64,000 nt of DNA, from the NCBI GenBank assembly GCA_965115885.1, contig OZ220479.1, positions 1,550,001 through 1,614,000 of the forward strand, given 5' to 3'. The DNA comes from BD2-11 sp965115885 (GTDB taxonomy: Bacteria; Gemmatimonadota; Gemmatimonadetes; Longimicrobiales; Gaopeijiaceae). The notes under the pieces were generated by a model. That model did no database searches, was not told the DNA's origin, and worked only from the letters and a program-made list of their open reading frames with translations. Positions within the stretch are counted from its first letter, which is position 1; every line of letters begins with the position of its first letter. Made by a program: the position numbers and the translations under genes. This document shows, piece after piece, positions 33,972 to 43,120 of this stretch.

Positions 33972-35231
33972 TCAGGCGGTCGAGACGCTGGCCCTCTCGA
34001 TGGCGTGCAGGAGTCCGGCGCGTGCGCGCCGAACGGCCCGGGCGGCGTCCAAGTCGGTCGCCTCCATGCCGAGTTCCTCCAGCGACTCGAGGGTGACGCC
34101 CGGCTTGAGGAAGCGCTCGGCGTCGGGCAACGACGTGAACTTCTGGAAGGGGGTGGCCACGTCTCGTTGCCGGTAGCGCCGCTTGACCCGGCCGTTGGGG
34201 CCGAGGACCTCGGTGGCGAAGAGGCAGGGCCGGTGGAAGTTGAGGAAGACGCAGAGCCGTTCGAGGAACGCGTCGACCCGAGGGACGAGGTCGCGGGAGA
34301 TATGGATGTGCCCCAACCACTTGCGCACGATGCTGCCGTTTTTGGATTCGACGAGCGCGTTGTCGTTCGAGCGGCGCGGTCGGGACTTGGTGAAAGTGCC
34401 GACGTGCAGGCCACTGAGGAGGTTGGCGACCCGGTGGTCGATGTATTCGCTGCCGTTGTCGGCGTGGAACGCCTCGATGCGGAAGGGGAAGGCGGCCAAG
34501 AGACCTTCGAGGCAGGGGCCGAGGAAATGGTAGGTGATGCGCGGCGCGGCGCCGAGGTATTGGAACTGAGTCTCCTCGTCGACGACGTTGACGACGTAGA
34601 CGCCCTTCTCGCCGTCCCTGTCGCCCAAGTGCACGGTGTCGACGCGCAGGTGGCCGGGTTTGCCGTCGGGTTGGGGCTTGCGGCGGACGGCGATGGACGC
34701 GGGGGTGGCCTTGGTGCCTCGGCAGGTGACCCGTCCGGTGCGGTAGGCGCGGCGCTTGCGGATGTTGTAGATGTGGCCGTTGGAGATGTCGGCGAGGCGC
34801 TCGAAGCGAGCGTCTCCGTAGACGTGGAACATGCGCCACGACAGGACCTTGATGGCGGGCCCGGAGAGCTGCCCGCAGGCCTCGTCGACTTCGGCGAGCA
34901 GGGCGACGTCGTGGCTGGTGTAGCGGCGTTGGAAGGTGTTGGCGGGCGGCTTGCCGCGGCGGTCGCGGATGTGGCCGGTCCTGCGGTGCTGGGCGAGGAG
35001 GCGGGTGACCTGGGCTCGGGAGAAGCCGGTCGCCTTCTCGATGTAGCGCTTGACCAAGCTCTTGCCGGGCCTCGGGAGGTCGTGGTGGTACTTGAACTCG
35101 ACCAGCGTCTGGCTGATGAAGCGGTAGGCTTCGGCGCGGTCGCCGACCGCCACGGTGTCCGCAACGGCAGCGCCGTTCAGGAGATCGCGGATTTGGTCGA
35201 GGGTGTGGATCCGTTTGGTGCTGAGCGACAT
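33972..35231 (-). CDS. IS481-like/rve-domain transposase
   Basis: 419 residues. ATG 35231 has GGAG seven bases upstream; another ATG at 35237 is too close to it. The N-terminus has helix-turn-helix features (ATGFSRAQVTRLLAQHRRTG). The rve domain gives HLRVDTVHLGDRDG (Asp), IEAFHADNGSEYID (Asp) and NALVESKNGSIVRK (Glu). The C-terminus has HRPCLFATEVLGPNGRVKRRY. Closest by pattern to integrase-like transposases of the IS481 type or an unclassified IS; ends were not delimited. Confidence 0.8.
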   Translation of the reverse strand: MSLSTKRIHTLDQIRDLLNGAAVADTVAVGDRAEAYRFISQTLVEFKYHHDLPRPGKSLVKRYIEKATGFSRAQVTRLLAQHRRTGHIRDRRGKPPANTFQRRYTSHDVALLAEVDEACGQLSGPAIKVLSWRMFHVYGDARFERLADISNGHIYNIRKRRAYRTGRVTCRGTKATPASIAVRRKPQPDGKPGHLRVDTVHLGDRDGEKGVYVVNVVDEETQFQYLGAAPRITYHFLGPCLEGLLAAFPFRIEAFHADNGSEYIDHRVANLLSGLHVGTFTKSRPRRSNDNALVESKNGSIVRKWLGHIHISRDLVPRVDAFLERLCVFLNFHRPCLFATEVLGPNGRVKRRYRQRDVATPFQKFTSLPDAERFLKPGVTLESLEELGMEATDLDAARAVRRARAGLLHAIERASVSTA

Positions 35232-35483
35232 GATCATGCTCCATGATCGCAGCGCCTCGGATCGGGGCTCAACTCCCGTTGGAAACCGCCTTCTCGTTCA
35301 GGCTCACTTGCCGTTGGACAAGACTCGGGCGTGCTCGTCGGCGAAACCGAGGTTAGATTTACCCCGAGGTGGGGAGGGGGCTGTTCGAGAGGGTGGGTTG
35401 GCGAGGTCGGCAGTGCTCGTTCAGGGGCACCCCGAGTTCGTCCCAGCCAACCCCGAAAGGAAACGTCGCAGAGCGACGGAGTA

Positions 35484-35523
35484 CACCTTAACTTCGCCCC
35501 CAACCTGTCCAACGAATTAGGAC
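35484..35523 (-). repeat. Isolated IS3 left-end sequence, inverted
   Basis: Its complement reads TGAGGTGGTCCTAA, then TTGGACAGG and AAGTTAAGGTGTACTCCG, matching 31949-31995. It is followed on the plus strand by a second, truncated IS3 gene. Confidence 0.6.
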
Positions 35524-35529
35524 CACCTC

Positions 35530-36357
35530 ACCACGAGCTCCACGCAAAGATCGGGGAGCTGACCGTCGAGCGGGATTTTTTTCGACGCGGTTTGCGCAGC
35601 TGACCCGCGCCGAACGCCTGCCGATGATCCAGCGGGACGGCCCGATGACGCTGGCGAAGCAAATGCGCCCTGCTGGGCGTGAGCCGGTCGTCGCTGTACT
35701 ACACAGGCCGGCAGATGGTGCGCCACCTGAGGCGCGAGGGAACGACGGTCGGCAGACATCGGGTCCGCCGGCTGATGCGGAAGATGGGGATCGAGGCGAT
35801 CTACCGGGGTCCGAGGACGAGCGCGGCGAGCCCGGAGCACCGGGTGTTTCCGTACCTGCTGCGCGATGTCGAGGTCTCGCGGGCGGATCAGGTGTGGTGC
35901 GCGGACATCACCGCGGACATCACCTATGTGCCTGTGTCCCGTGGGTTTTTCTACCTGGTCGCGGTGATGGACTGGGCGACCCGCCACGTGCTCGCGTGGG
36001 AGCTGTCGAACACGATGGACGCGCGCTGGCCGAGGCGCTGGGCTCGAGGAAGCCGGAGATCTTCAACACCGACCAGGGCTCGCAGTTCACGAGCGAGCGT
36101 TCGCGGAGCGGGTGCTGAGCGCCGAGATCAGGTTTTCGATGGACGGGCGGGGGCGGTACCTGGACAACATCTTCATCGAGCGGTTGTGGAGGTCGCTTGA
36201 AGTACGAGGCGGTCTACCTGCGGGAGCTCGAGGACGGGGTCGCGGCTCGACGGGTCATCGGGGATTGGATGGACTTCTACAACGAGGTCCGTCCGCACTC
36301 GGTGTTGAAAGGGCGGACGCCCGGTGAGGCGTACCGCGAGGGTGTGGGCGTGGGATG
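35530..36357 (+). pseudogene. IS3-family OrfA/OrfB remnant
   Basis: It starts inside orfA (ELHAKIGELTVERDFF) and runs through the OrfB rve domain with several lesions relative to 32270-33136: an extra base near 35665, a deletion of the YEPKGESEDGF region near 35700, a 12-base tandem repeat of GCGGACATCACC near 35902-35925, and losses near 36024 and 36097. The DDE signature blocks remain but in different frames. Confidence 0.8.
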
Positions 36358-36954
36358 AGCGGCTCCGGACCGTTGCGAAGGACGGGGTCGGAACCGGCGA
36401 ACCGGTGGCCGGGGTCGCAGCGGGTCCGCGACGAAGGTGATCGTCCGAACGCGGGAGGAAGGCGCGTGGCGGCGAGTTCCGCGGCGGTTCACGCGATCAT
36501 GGGGCCGAGACCAGGAACTGGAAGCCGTGAATCGGCCTCTAACGGGCGATCTCGGCGTTCGGAAGGGTAGTAGAGGTCATCTGGAAACGCTCTCGAAACG
36601 GCGCCTCGCCGGGATCCGATCAGGCTGTTCCCGGGAAGCGCTCGACCTCTCGGCTCTGAGACGGCGATCACCTGCCGTTCAGCCGGGCGAACGGGACCGG
36701 TGCGGACGACGACGCCCACACCCTCGACTACGGGAGGTGTAGACCACTCACGATCCATCACGACCGAATCGTATCCCAGCGCCCCTTTCAGGATCTCCGC
36801 CCCAACCCCGCACCGGGAGCCACTGGCAGGTAGGTGGATCACATGGCGTGGAATCGGTGGATCACATGCTTGGAATACGCAAAGCCCGGGACCCACAAGG
36901 AAACCGCTCCCTTGACGTACATAAAAGAGCATCGGACGCGAGGGCTCTGTTCCG
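36358..36954. other. Intergenic stretch with IS3 and IS110 scraps
   Basis: 36358-36421 matches the DNA after the first IS3 orfB. Near 36910-36930, CCTTGACGTACATAA followed by AAGAGCATCG is an IS110 element A-type right end with its junction. GTGGATCACATG occurs twice (36834 and 36858). No gene is supported. Confidence 0.5.
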
Positions 36955-38754
36955 TCAGCTTGGGCTTACGCGCTTTAGCGTCGCCACTACCGCACGTTCG
37001 ACTCCCAGTTCGTCGGTCGTGCGTAGCAGAATCCGTTCGTCCAACGCATCGAGAAGCTCGTGCGCACCGGGAAGCACAACCGCCTCCATCCGATCCCAGT
37101 CCTCGTCCAAGTGCCACCGGCTCCACTTGGCTTCGTCCTCTCCGGGAAGCACGTATCGTTGCATCCACATCCTGCCTTCGCCATCGACGAACATCCGGGA
37201 AAAGGAGGGCGCGGTAGGGTTCGCGTCCGCAGTCCGGTAGAACTCCGCCTCATCGTCTCCCGTAGCACCAATCCCGCCAAACAACCCGGCCAAGTTCGCC
37301 GGCGTCCCTTCGGGTATCTTGGGCAATTCCTCCTGCCGTAGCTGCGCGACCTTTCGCTCGCGCCACAACCGGTCGTGCTCCGAGGAGATTTCCACGCCCC
37401 GGCCGTAGTCGAACTCGACGACAATGTCGCCTGAGCGGTCGTAGGCGGAAAGGACGCCGGATTCCGTGTCGCCCACGATCACCAGATTGCCGGCCACGGC
37501 GTCGATGGCCGAGTACGAGAACGGCTTTTCGAATGCAGTATAGCGACTGTCGGGGTAGTTTCGGCGCACAAGCTCGCGCCCATCCGCTTCGGCGATCCGA
37601 ACGCGTTCGCCGTCGGGTTGTAGGGCTAAGTAGTCGATTTTCTCCCTGTACGGGCCGTCGGGCCGTTCCGTGAACAAGGGATCCGAATCCCGGAAGATCA
37701 CGGTGCCATCGGCATGAACGCCGATGGGCTGGGGAATCCACACGAAGCCGCGGAAGTCCACGGGGTTGTAGCTGACGGTCTCGATAAGGAACCCGTCAGC
37801 GTCGAACATCGTCACTCGTGTCCCAGGGGGATCATCGATGAATACGTCACCCGAAGCGGTCCTTCCGATGGACCTGATCATCTGGAATTCGCCCGGTCCC
37901 TTGCCCTGGCGGCCTACAATCTTGACTTCACCAGACCCGATATCCACGAAGAAGAGGCTCTTCGCCATAGCGTCTGCTAAAACGATTAGGTTTCGGGACA
38001 GCATGAGTCCGCCCGACAGCTTACCGATCATGGAGACTCCGGCGTGTCGAGAGGTCGTCGATTCGAATAGAACGTCGTCGATTTTGTAGGAAGTCTGCAA
38101 GGTCGTCGTGTCGACACGAGGAAGAGTCTCATCAAGCCCTTCCACACCCATCTGAATCCCTGCCCTGGTAACGAAAGACGGTGTGCCGGTGATCCCCAAC
38201 CGATTGGCTAGAGCGACGTTTGCCGTCACGCGCTTCGTGGTTGCCTCGCTTTCCATACAGGCCGTAAACGCACGTGTATCAGATATCCCATGCATACCGA
38301 CGAAAGCCTCCCAGTCTCCGCCCTCAAACCAATATTCTGTCTCCATTAGTGCGTGGTGAACTCGCTCAAATTGATCATAGTTTGCAGCACAAATGGCAAC
38401 ACTTGCTGCCTCGCGAGCCTTGGGGTGAATCTGCTCAAGTGGTAGATGTAAGATTGCAATAGCGACTCCATTTGCCACCGCCTTTTGCATTGCCGGTTCG
38501 ATCGAACGGCAGAAGGGACATTGGTAATCGGTGAACATCACGATGGTGTCTTGAGGGTTGGCATCTTTCGAGATGATGGTAGCTTGTGTGATCATCTCGT
38601 GCCACAACGACTCAATAAGTTCACGTTCTTCGTTGCTAGCTCGCCAACCTATGAACCATCGACCCACCGGGCCTGTCGGACCGAGCAATAGAACCATAAT
38701 CACAAGCAAAATTGCTACATTGACGACAGTATCGAGGCGTATCTTTGAGAACAT
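36955..38754 (-). CDS. DsbA-like thioredoxin domain fused to a six-bladed beta-propeller
   Basis: 599 residues from ATG 38754, which follows AAGGAG by about 11 bases. Residues 8-25 are a membrane anchor. Residues 65-210 form a DsbA/DsbG-like thiol oxidoreductase: MFTDYQCPFCRSIEP with CPFC at 79-82, a helical insert, and GITGTPSFV with the cis-Pro at about 192. From about 220 the protein is a beta-propeller of the 6-bladed type (GRQGKGPGEFQMIRSIG is the typical repeat block) ending in LKRVSPS. It should sit outside the inner membrane. It lies downstream of a Cys-rich peptide copy, suggesting that it oxidises or handles that peptide; this is inference. The DNA is less GC-rich than the flanks. 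Confidence 0.8.
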   Translation of the reverse strand: MFSKIRLDTVVNVAILLVIMVLLLGPTGPVGRWFIGWRASNEERELIESLWHEMITQATIISKDANPQDTIVMFTDYQCPFCRSIEPAMQKAVANGVAIAILHLPLEQIHPKAREAASVAICAANYDQFERVHHALMETEYWFEGGDWEAFVGMHGISDTRAFTACMESEATTKRVTANVALANRLGITGTPSFVTRAGIQMGVEGLDETLPRVDTTTLQTSYKIDDVLFESTTSRHAGVSMIGKLSGGLMLSRNLIVLADAMAKSLFFVDIGSGEVKIVGRQGKGPGEFQMIRSIGRTASGDVFIDDPPGTRVTMFDADGFLIETVSYNPVDFRGFVWIPQPIGVHADGTVIFRDSDPLFTERPDGPYREKIDYLALQPDGERVRIAEADGRELVRRNYPDSRYTAFEKPFSYSAIDAVAGNLVIVGDTESGVLSAYDRSGDIVVEFDYGRGVEISSEHDRLWRERKVAQLRQEELPKIPEGTPANLAGLFGGIGATGDDEAEFYRTADANPTAPSFSRMFVDGEGRMWMQRYVLPGEDEAKWSRWHLDEDWDRMEAVVLPGAHELLDALDERILLRTTDELGVERAVVATLKRVSPS

Positions 38755-38805
38755 AGAGGAGATCTCCTTGCCATGTTTGTAGGAGTTGACTTGAGCTGAT
38801 TCCAC

Positions 38806-39081
38806 CTAGTCGATGTTGAGGATATCCATAGCCCACCTTTGTACTTCGCAAAGTTCGCCGCCCAATCTAAGATCAAACGACCCGTATCTTGATACGTCCA
38901 CCGACACGCACCTCTCACCGCGTACTTCCCCGCAGTCTCCAACACCAGTTTGGGAGCCTTCCGCGCTCGCAATTTTATGATCCGGCTCTCCAGACACCCG
39001 CTTGTACGTCAAACCCCCATGTTCTCTCCCGTGCACTGGAATAAGGAAGAACAGGTAGCCTGTCAACAGACCCCTTAACAT
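38806..39081 (-). CDS. Small putative secreted protein between peptide and DsbA-propeller
   Basis: 91 residues from ATG 39081, nine bases after the stop of peptide copy 3. The start MLRGLLTGYLFFLIPVHG could be a signal sequence; the remainder has three cysteines and ends in a hydrophobic-acidic tail (RWAMDILNID). No family recognised. The reading could be fortuitous, but spacing in a same-strand row favours a gene. Confidence 0.4.
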   Translation of the reverse strand: MLRGLLTGYLFFLIPVHGREHGGLTYKRVSGEPDHKIASAEGSQTGVGDCGEVRGERCVSVDVSRYGSFDLRLGGELCEVQRWAMDILNID

Positions 39082-39090
39082 CCTTGTTGC

Positions 39091-39301
39091 TTACAGGCAA
39101 GTGGCATGTATCTCGCCGTTGCAGTAGGACACGACGCAACCGGTAATCACGCAGGCCCAACACCCCGCGGAACCCCCGCAGATGATGTCCTCGCTGGTCG
39201 TCTTCGCCACGGCCGACGGCGGCGACTGCACCGCGCTCAGGGCTAAGATGGCCAGCATCCCGAATAGCTTGACCAGCGTTTCTGCGCTTGTTCCTCTCCA
39301 T
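39091..39301 (-). pseudogene. Cys-rich secreted peptide, copy 3 (frameshifted leader)
   Basis: The core CGGSAGCWAC...HATCL has the same six-cysteine spacing as copies 2 and 4. One extra base about nine codons after the ATG (three A where the others have two) takes the leader out of frame with the core, and the core frame has a stop before any alternative start upstream. Its promoter and ribosome-binding region (39302-39385) are conserved. 39386-39480 is a short group II-like scrap. Confidence 0.7.
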
Positions 39302-39557
39302 TCTCACCACTCCTTGCCGAGATGTTCTTCAACCCCGTTTGGGCCGAGCATCCTCCATGATGGCGACCGATCCCTGGAGTGTCAAGGTCCAGTCTCGGGT
39401 CGGGGCTAGCGCACCGACTGTAGGGGCCGGTGGGTCTACCCCGGTTTAGCTTTCGCTCCGGCCCTCTAGCAGCCCGTGGATAAAGTCGTCGTCGCACTGA
39501 CCGCATGGTTTGGTTAGATTACAGGTTCTACGAAGACCTCAGCCATGGAGTGCGTAG

Positions 39558-40811
39558 ATGGCGATCGGCAAGCGGCTAAAGGAGCCGCAGATGGAGATGT
39601 TCGTCGCGTCGAACCGGATTCGGTCGTTGGGCAGCCCGTTCTATCGGGCATTGAACAAAATGCTCGACGCGAACGGATTCGACGAGTTCGCGGAACGAGC
39701 TTGCGTCGACTTCTATTCGAAAACTCGCGGACGACCGGGGATTCCGCCCGCCGTGTACTTCAGGATGCTGCTGGTCGGGTATCTCGAGGGCATCGGCTCG
39801 GAGCGCGGCATCGCGTGGCGGTGTGCGGACTCGCTTTCCCTTCGCGAGTTTCTCGGCTACAGCTACACGCTGGACCGGAATCCGCCGGAACACTCGGGTC
39901 TGTCCAAGACGCGCAAGCGGCTGAGCGTGGAAGCCCACAAGAAGGTGTTCGACTGGGTGCTGAATCTGCTGGACGAGTCGGGGCTCCTGAAGGGCAAGAC
40001 GCTCGGGGTGGACTCGACGACGCTGGAGGCGAACGCGGCGATGCGCGCGATCGTGCGGCGCGATACGTTGCAGGGCTACACCGAGTGGCTGGAGGAGTTG
40101 GCGGTGGCGTCGGGGATCGAAGCGCCGACGCGCGAGGACCTCGCGAAGCTCGACCGGAAGCGCAAGAACAAGGCGTCGAACGAGGACTGGGTGCATCCGC
40201 ACGACCCGGAGGCGCGCAGTACGAAGATGAAGGACGGTCGCACGCACATGGCCCACAAGTTCGAGCAGGCGGTGGACATGGAGACGGGAGCGGTGGTGGC
40301 GGCGACGGTCCAGTCGATGGAAGGGGGAGACGTGGCGTCGCTGCCGAAAACGCTGGACGCGGCGACCGAAGGGCTGAGAGAACTTGGGAAGGAGCCGAAG
40401 GAGGTAGTGGCGGACAAGGGATATCACGCGAACGCGACGATGACGGGGGTGGCGGAGCGGGGACTGCGAAGCTATGTGAGCGAGCCGAACCGAGGTCGTC
40501 GGAAATGGAAGAACAAGCGGGACGCGCAGAAGGCGACGTATGCGAACCGGCGCAGGATCCGGGGGAAGCGTGGGAAGCGGCTGTTGCGGGCGAGAGGTGA
40601 GAAGCTGGAGCGGGGTTTTGCGCACATGCTGGAGACGGGAGGTCTACGGCGGGTTCACGTGCGGGGACGGGAGGAGATCCGAAAACGGATCATGATCCAG
40701 GCTGCCGCGTGCAACTTGGGGCTTCTCATGCGCAGGCGATTCGGTTTCGGGACTCCGCGTAGCCTGCAGGGTCTGGCGACGGCCGGAGCGGCGGTCGCGG
40801 CGGCGGCGTAA
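39558..40811 (+). CDS. IS5/IS1182-like transposase (DUF772 and DDE_Tnp_1 type)
   Basis: 417 residues from ATG 39558. The N-terminal DUF772-like region has GRPGIPPAVYFRMLLVGYLEG. The RNase-H-like domain has KTLGVDSTTLEAN (Asp), EVVADKGYHAN (Asp) and LRARGEKLERGFAHML (Glu). KMKDGRTHMAHKFEQAVDMETGAVV is typical of this group. The frame is intact. Element ends were not found; 40812-41033 holds nothing recognised. Confidence 0.85.
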   Translation: MAIGKRLKEPQMEMFVASNRIRSLGSPFYRALNKMLDANGFDEFAERACVDFYSKTRGRPGIPPAVYFRMLLVGYLEGIGSERGIAWRCADSLSLREFLGYSYTLDRNPPEHSGLSKTRKRLSVEAHKKVFDWVLNLLDESGLLKGKTLGVDSTTLEANAAMRAIVRRDTLQGYTEWLEELAVASGIEAPTREDLAKLDRKRKNKASNEDWVHPHDPEARSTKMKDGRTHMAHKFEQAVDMETGAVVAATVQSMEGGDVASLPKTLDAATEGLRELGKEPKEVVADKGYHANATMTGVAERGLRSYVSEPNRGRRKWKNKRDAQKATYANRRRIRGKRGKRLLRARGEKLERGFAHMLETGGLRRVHVRGREEIRKRIMIQAAACNLGLLMRRRFGFGTPRSLQGLATAGAAVAAAA

Positions 40812-41033
40812 AGTCGGAGGGACGGATCGGCGACGCGAAGCCCGACAATCCACCCGATGGACATTTGGAGCTTGGAAATCGGTGGTTGATGCGGGGGAAT
40901 CTGGGAGTTGCGCAGGAAATGGGATGTCATCGGAAGGTTGACGATGACCACCGGCTTGGATGCTGGGGAATGCCTGCTCCCGGGGAAGCCTCGAAAACCC
41001 ATTTCCTCCACGGACTGCTAGGCCGACTCCCAT

Positions 41034-41347
41034 GGCCGCGTTTCCAGCCCCCGCCCATCAAACCGGACGTGCGGTTTTCTCGCATCCGGCTTTCGGACGA
41101 GATCACGCCTTCGCACTCGGAAGGCCCTTGGCCCGTCGCTTCGGACGGCGGAGGCGGGTCTCCCAGCCTCTTGTCCAAAGAAGTGCACGCTTCCCTGGTG
41201 CCGTCCTCCATCCCAGACAGAGCCACCGACGCGAGCCGTTACGGCTCGCGTCGGGTTCCCCAAGTCGGAGTCCGCCGTGCTCAACATCCGCTTCGCGGTC
41301 CCCCTCGGGTTCATCCTTCGGCTTTCGCGTGTAGTACGTGCCGGAGT
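41034..41347 (-). ncRNA. Group II intron-like 3' fragment, interrupted by IS1595
   Basis: The complement of 41069-41100 is the best-preserved domain V-like hairpin (AGCCGGATGCGAG, AAAA, CCGCACGTCCGGTTT). Upstream sequence of the same ribozyme continues on the other side of the IS1595 insertion at 42820-43060, where GGGTCGAAGACG and GCCACTGG match 29965-29995. No intron-encoded protein is present. Confidence 0.55.
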
Positions 41348-41360
41348 CTCCGAAAGGGAA

Positions 41361-41567
41361 TTATACGCTTGTCTTGACGTCGGGTTCATCATCCTCCACC
41401 TTCTCCGGCGTGACGAATCTGCGGGTTGCGATACGCTCCCACACCTTCGGATTGATCGGGCGGAACAGCACCTGGACGATGTCGCTCATCATCGCGCCCC
41501 GGTAGAACGGGTTGGTCGCCTGCACGTCGAACGGCTTCTTTCGCTTTTCAGTCATCGGTGCCTTCAT
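41361..41567 (-). CDS. IS1595 passenger gene, 68 residues
   Basis: ATG 41567 has GGGAG nine bases upstream. The protein starts MKAPMTEKRKKPFDVQATN and has a YRGAMMSDIVQVLFRPINPKVW core. Its TAA stop lies inside the terminal inverted repeat, five bases from the element end. The same gene is kept in all three copies with only conservative changes in copy 3, so it is likely to be a real product. Function unknown; a transposition regulator is possible. Confidence 0.6.
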   Translation of the reverse strand: MKAPMTEKRKKPFDVQATNPFYRGAMMSDIVQVLFRPINPKVWERIATRRFVTPEKVEDDEPDVKTSV

Positions 41568-41741
41568 GTGGTCGCTCCCGCCGTGCCTGCGAGCGACGAT
41601 GCGATCAACCGTCAGGTTGCGGAACGGGAAGTTCGCCAGAAACTTCGGTCCAAATCCGGCGCACGATACAACCTACTGCGTATACCGCCAGAGTGCGCGG
41701 GCGAGAGTGATACGCCCGCGCAAGGGGTTTGGAGCAAGGAA

Positions 41742-42728
41742 TCAGATCGCAGCCGCCGACCGGCCCGTGTCGGCTACCAGATCCCGGTACATGAGCCGCC
41801 GTCCGATCATCGCCGCCACGACGTGCTGAATCTGTGCGAGCGTGTCCAACTCGCGCACGTTCCGGCGAGCCGCAAACATGTCCACGTAGGCTTGCAAGTG
41901 CTTCTGGCTCAGCCGATGGTAGACGCCCTTGTGCGCGCGCTTCAACACGGCCCAGAACGACTCCACGCCGTTGGTGTGAACGGTCTCGCCTTCGAGGTAA
42001 CGGACGTACTCGGCTACGGAGTGCTTCACCGTCTCGTGCTTCCGGGCGGTGCCTCGGTAGGCCGTCGCGTCGTCCGTGTACAGCTTCGCGCCGTCGCTGG
42101 CGTGTTCGTCCACGAAACCGCCGAGCGTCGCCTTGTCGGTGCGCTCGATCACCCGCGCCGCAACCTTGCCCGTTGCCCGATCCCTCGCAGCAACCACGGC
42201 CTGCTTCCCGGCCGGCCCGCGCCCGATGCTCTCCAGTTCCTTGCGACGCGTGTTGCTCATGTTCCTGCGCTTGCCGCCGAAATACGCCTCGTCCACTTCC
42301 ACCGGCCCGTCGAACGTCATCCGCACGTCCGCGAACGCGCCCCGGATGCGGTGCAACATGAACCACGCCGTCGCCTGCCGGACGCCGAGATCGCGGTGCA
42401 GCTTCATCGACGAAACGCCTTTCAGGCTCGTCAACTCCAAATAGATCGCCCAGCCCCACAACCGCAGCGGGAGCTTCGACTGCTCCATGAGCGTCCCGGT
42501 CTTGAGGCTGAAATACTTCCGGCAATCGCGGCACCTGTACGGCATCGGCTTGCCCGACTTCACCCGGTAGCAGTTCACACTCCCGCAACGTGTGCAAGCC
42601 ATCTGGCCGAACGGCCAAACCCACGACTCGAACCAGTGGGTCGCCGATTCCTCAGTTGCGAACATCGCCGCGACCTGCGGCATCGTGATGCCTTTCCGGT
42701 GGTGCTTTCCCGGTCCCTTCGCCACCAT
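41742..42728 (-). CDS. IS1595-family transposase, copy 1
   Basis: 328 residues. A zinc ribbon at the N-terminus (CTRCGSVNCYRV, then YRCRDCRKYFS) is followed by the ISXO2-like domain: GPVEVDEAYFGGKRRN (Asp), KLYTDDATAYRG (Asp) and HTNGVESFWAVLKR (Glu). GAGGGGG precedes the ATG. The sequence is the same as that of the copy at 62768-63754 as far as I can read, implying recent transposition. Confidence 0.92.
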   Translation of the reverse strand: MVAKGPGKHHRKGITMPQVAAMFATEESATHWFESWVWPFGQMACTRCGSVNCYRVKSGKPMPYRCRDCRKYFSLKTGTLMEQSKLPLRLWGWAIYLELTSLKGVSSMKLHRDLGVRQATAWFMLHRIRGAFADVRMTFDGPVEVDEAYFGGKRRNMSNTRRKELESIGRGPAGKQAVVAARDRATGKVAARVIERTDKATLGGFVDEHASDGAKLYTDDATAYRGTARKHETVKHSVAEYVRYLEGETVHTNGVESFWAVLKRAHKGVYHRLSQKHLQAYVDMFAARRNVRELDTLAQIQHVVAAMIGRRLMYRDLVADTGRSAAAI

Positions 42729-42819
42729 GCAACCCCCTCATTGCATTGCTCTTAGCGTACATTGAAGGTGGCATGATCTTGCCGTGCTGTCAAGGCAAGC
42801 GTATAATTCCCCTCCGAAA

Positions 42820-43060
42820 CGTCTTCGACCCTCTCACCAGTGGCCACGCCCTTTCCCCCTTTCCGTACCGCTCTCGACCCAGGGCCCCTTCCCTCGACCG
42901 GCGTTATCCGGCGTCTCCAGTACTACGGGCCCTTCCGCCACCCTGCCGACCCGGCCTGCTCTTCGCGGGGTTCCAGTTGGCGTCTTGCCACGCCACCGAC
43001 AGGGCTTCCCGTTTCGCTGCCGCTTCCCTCTTCCATGCGTGCCGTGTCATGACATTAACC
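42820..43060 (-). ncRNA. Upstream part of a group II intron-like sequence
   Basis: It is separated from 41034-41347 by IS1595 and its 8-bp target copy. The piece nearest the IS matches 29965-29995. The rest is GC-rich and structured with no gene; a 5' splice boundary could not be fixed. Confidence 0.35.
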
Positions 43061-43120
43061 GGACGGTCGCCACCAACAGAGCTGCTTTCTACGATCTCCA
43101 CTGGCCGGATGGAGGCGGTG

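Larger units (their letters stand above)
41356..42811 (-). mobile_element. IS1595-family element, copy 1 (1456 bp, intact)
   Basis: Terminal inverted repeats GGGAATTATACGCTTG at both ends and an 8-bp target duplication CTCCGAAA (41348-41355 and 42812-42819). It carries a transposase and a small passenger gene. A copy of equal length lies at 62382-63837, and a truncated one at 55660-56664. It sits inside a group II intron-like sequence. Confidence 0.92.

Noticed and set aside
33162..35246. Open frame of about 690 codons on the plus strand
   Set aside because: It runs opposite the rve-domain transposase at 33972-35231, which has the catalytic motifs; the plus frame is a shadow.
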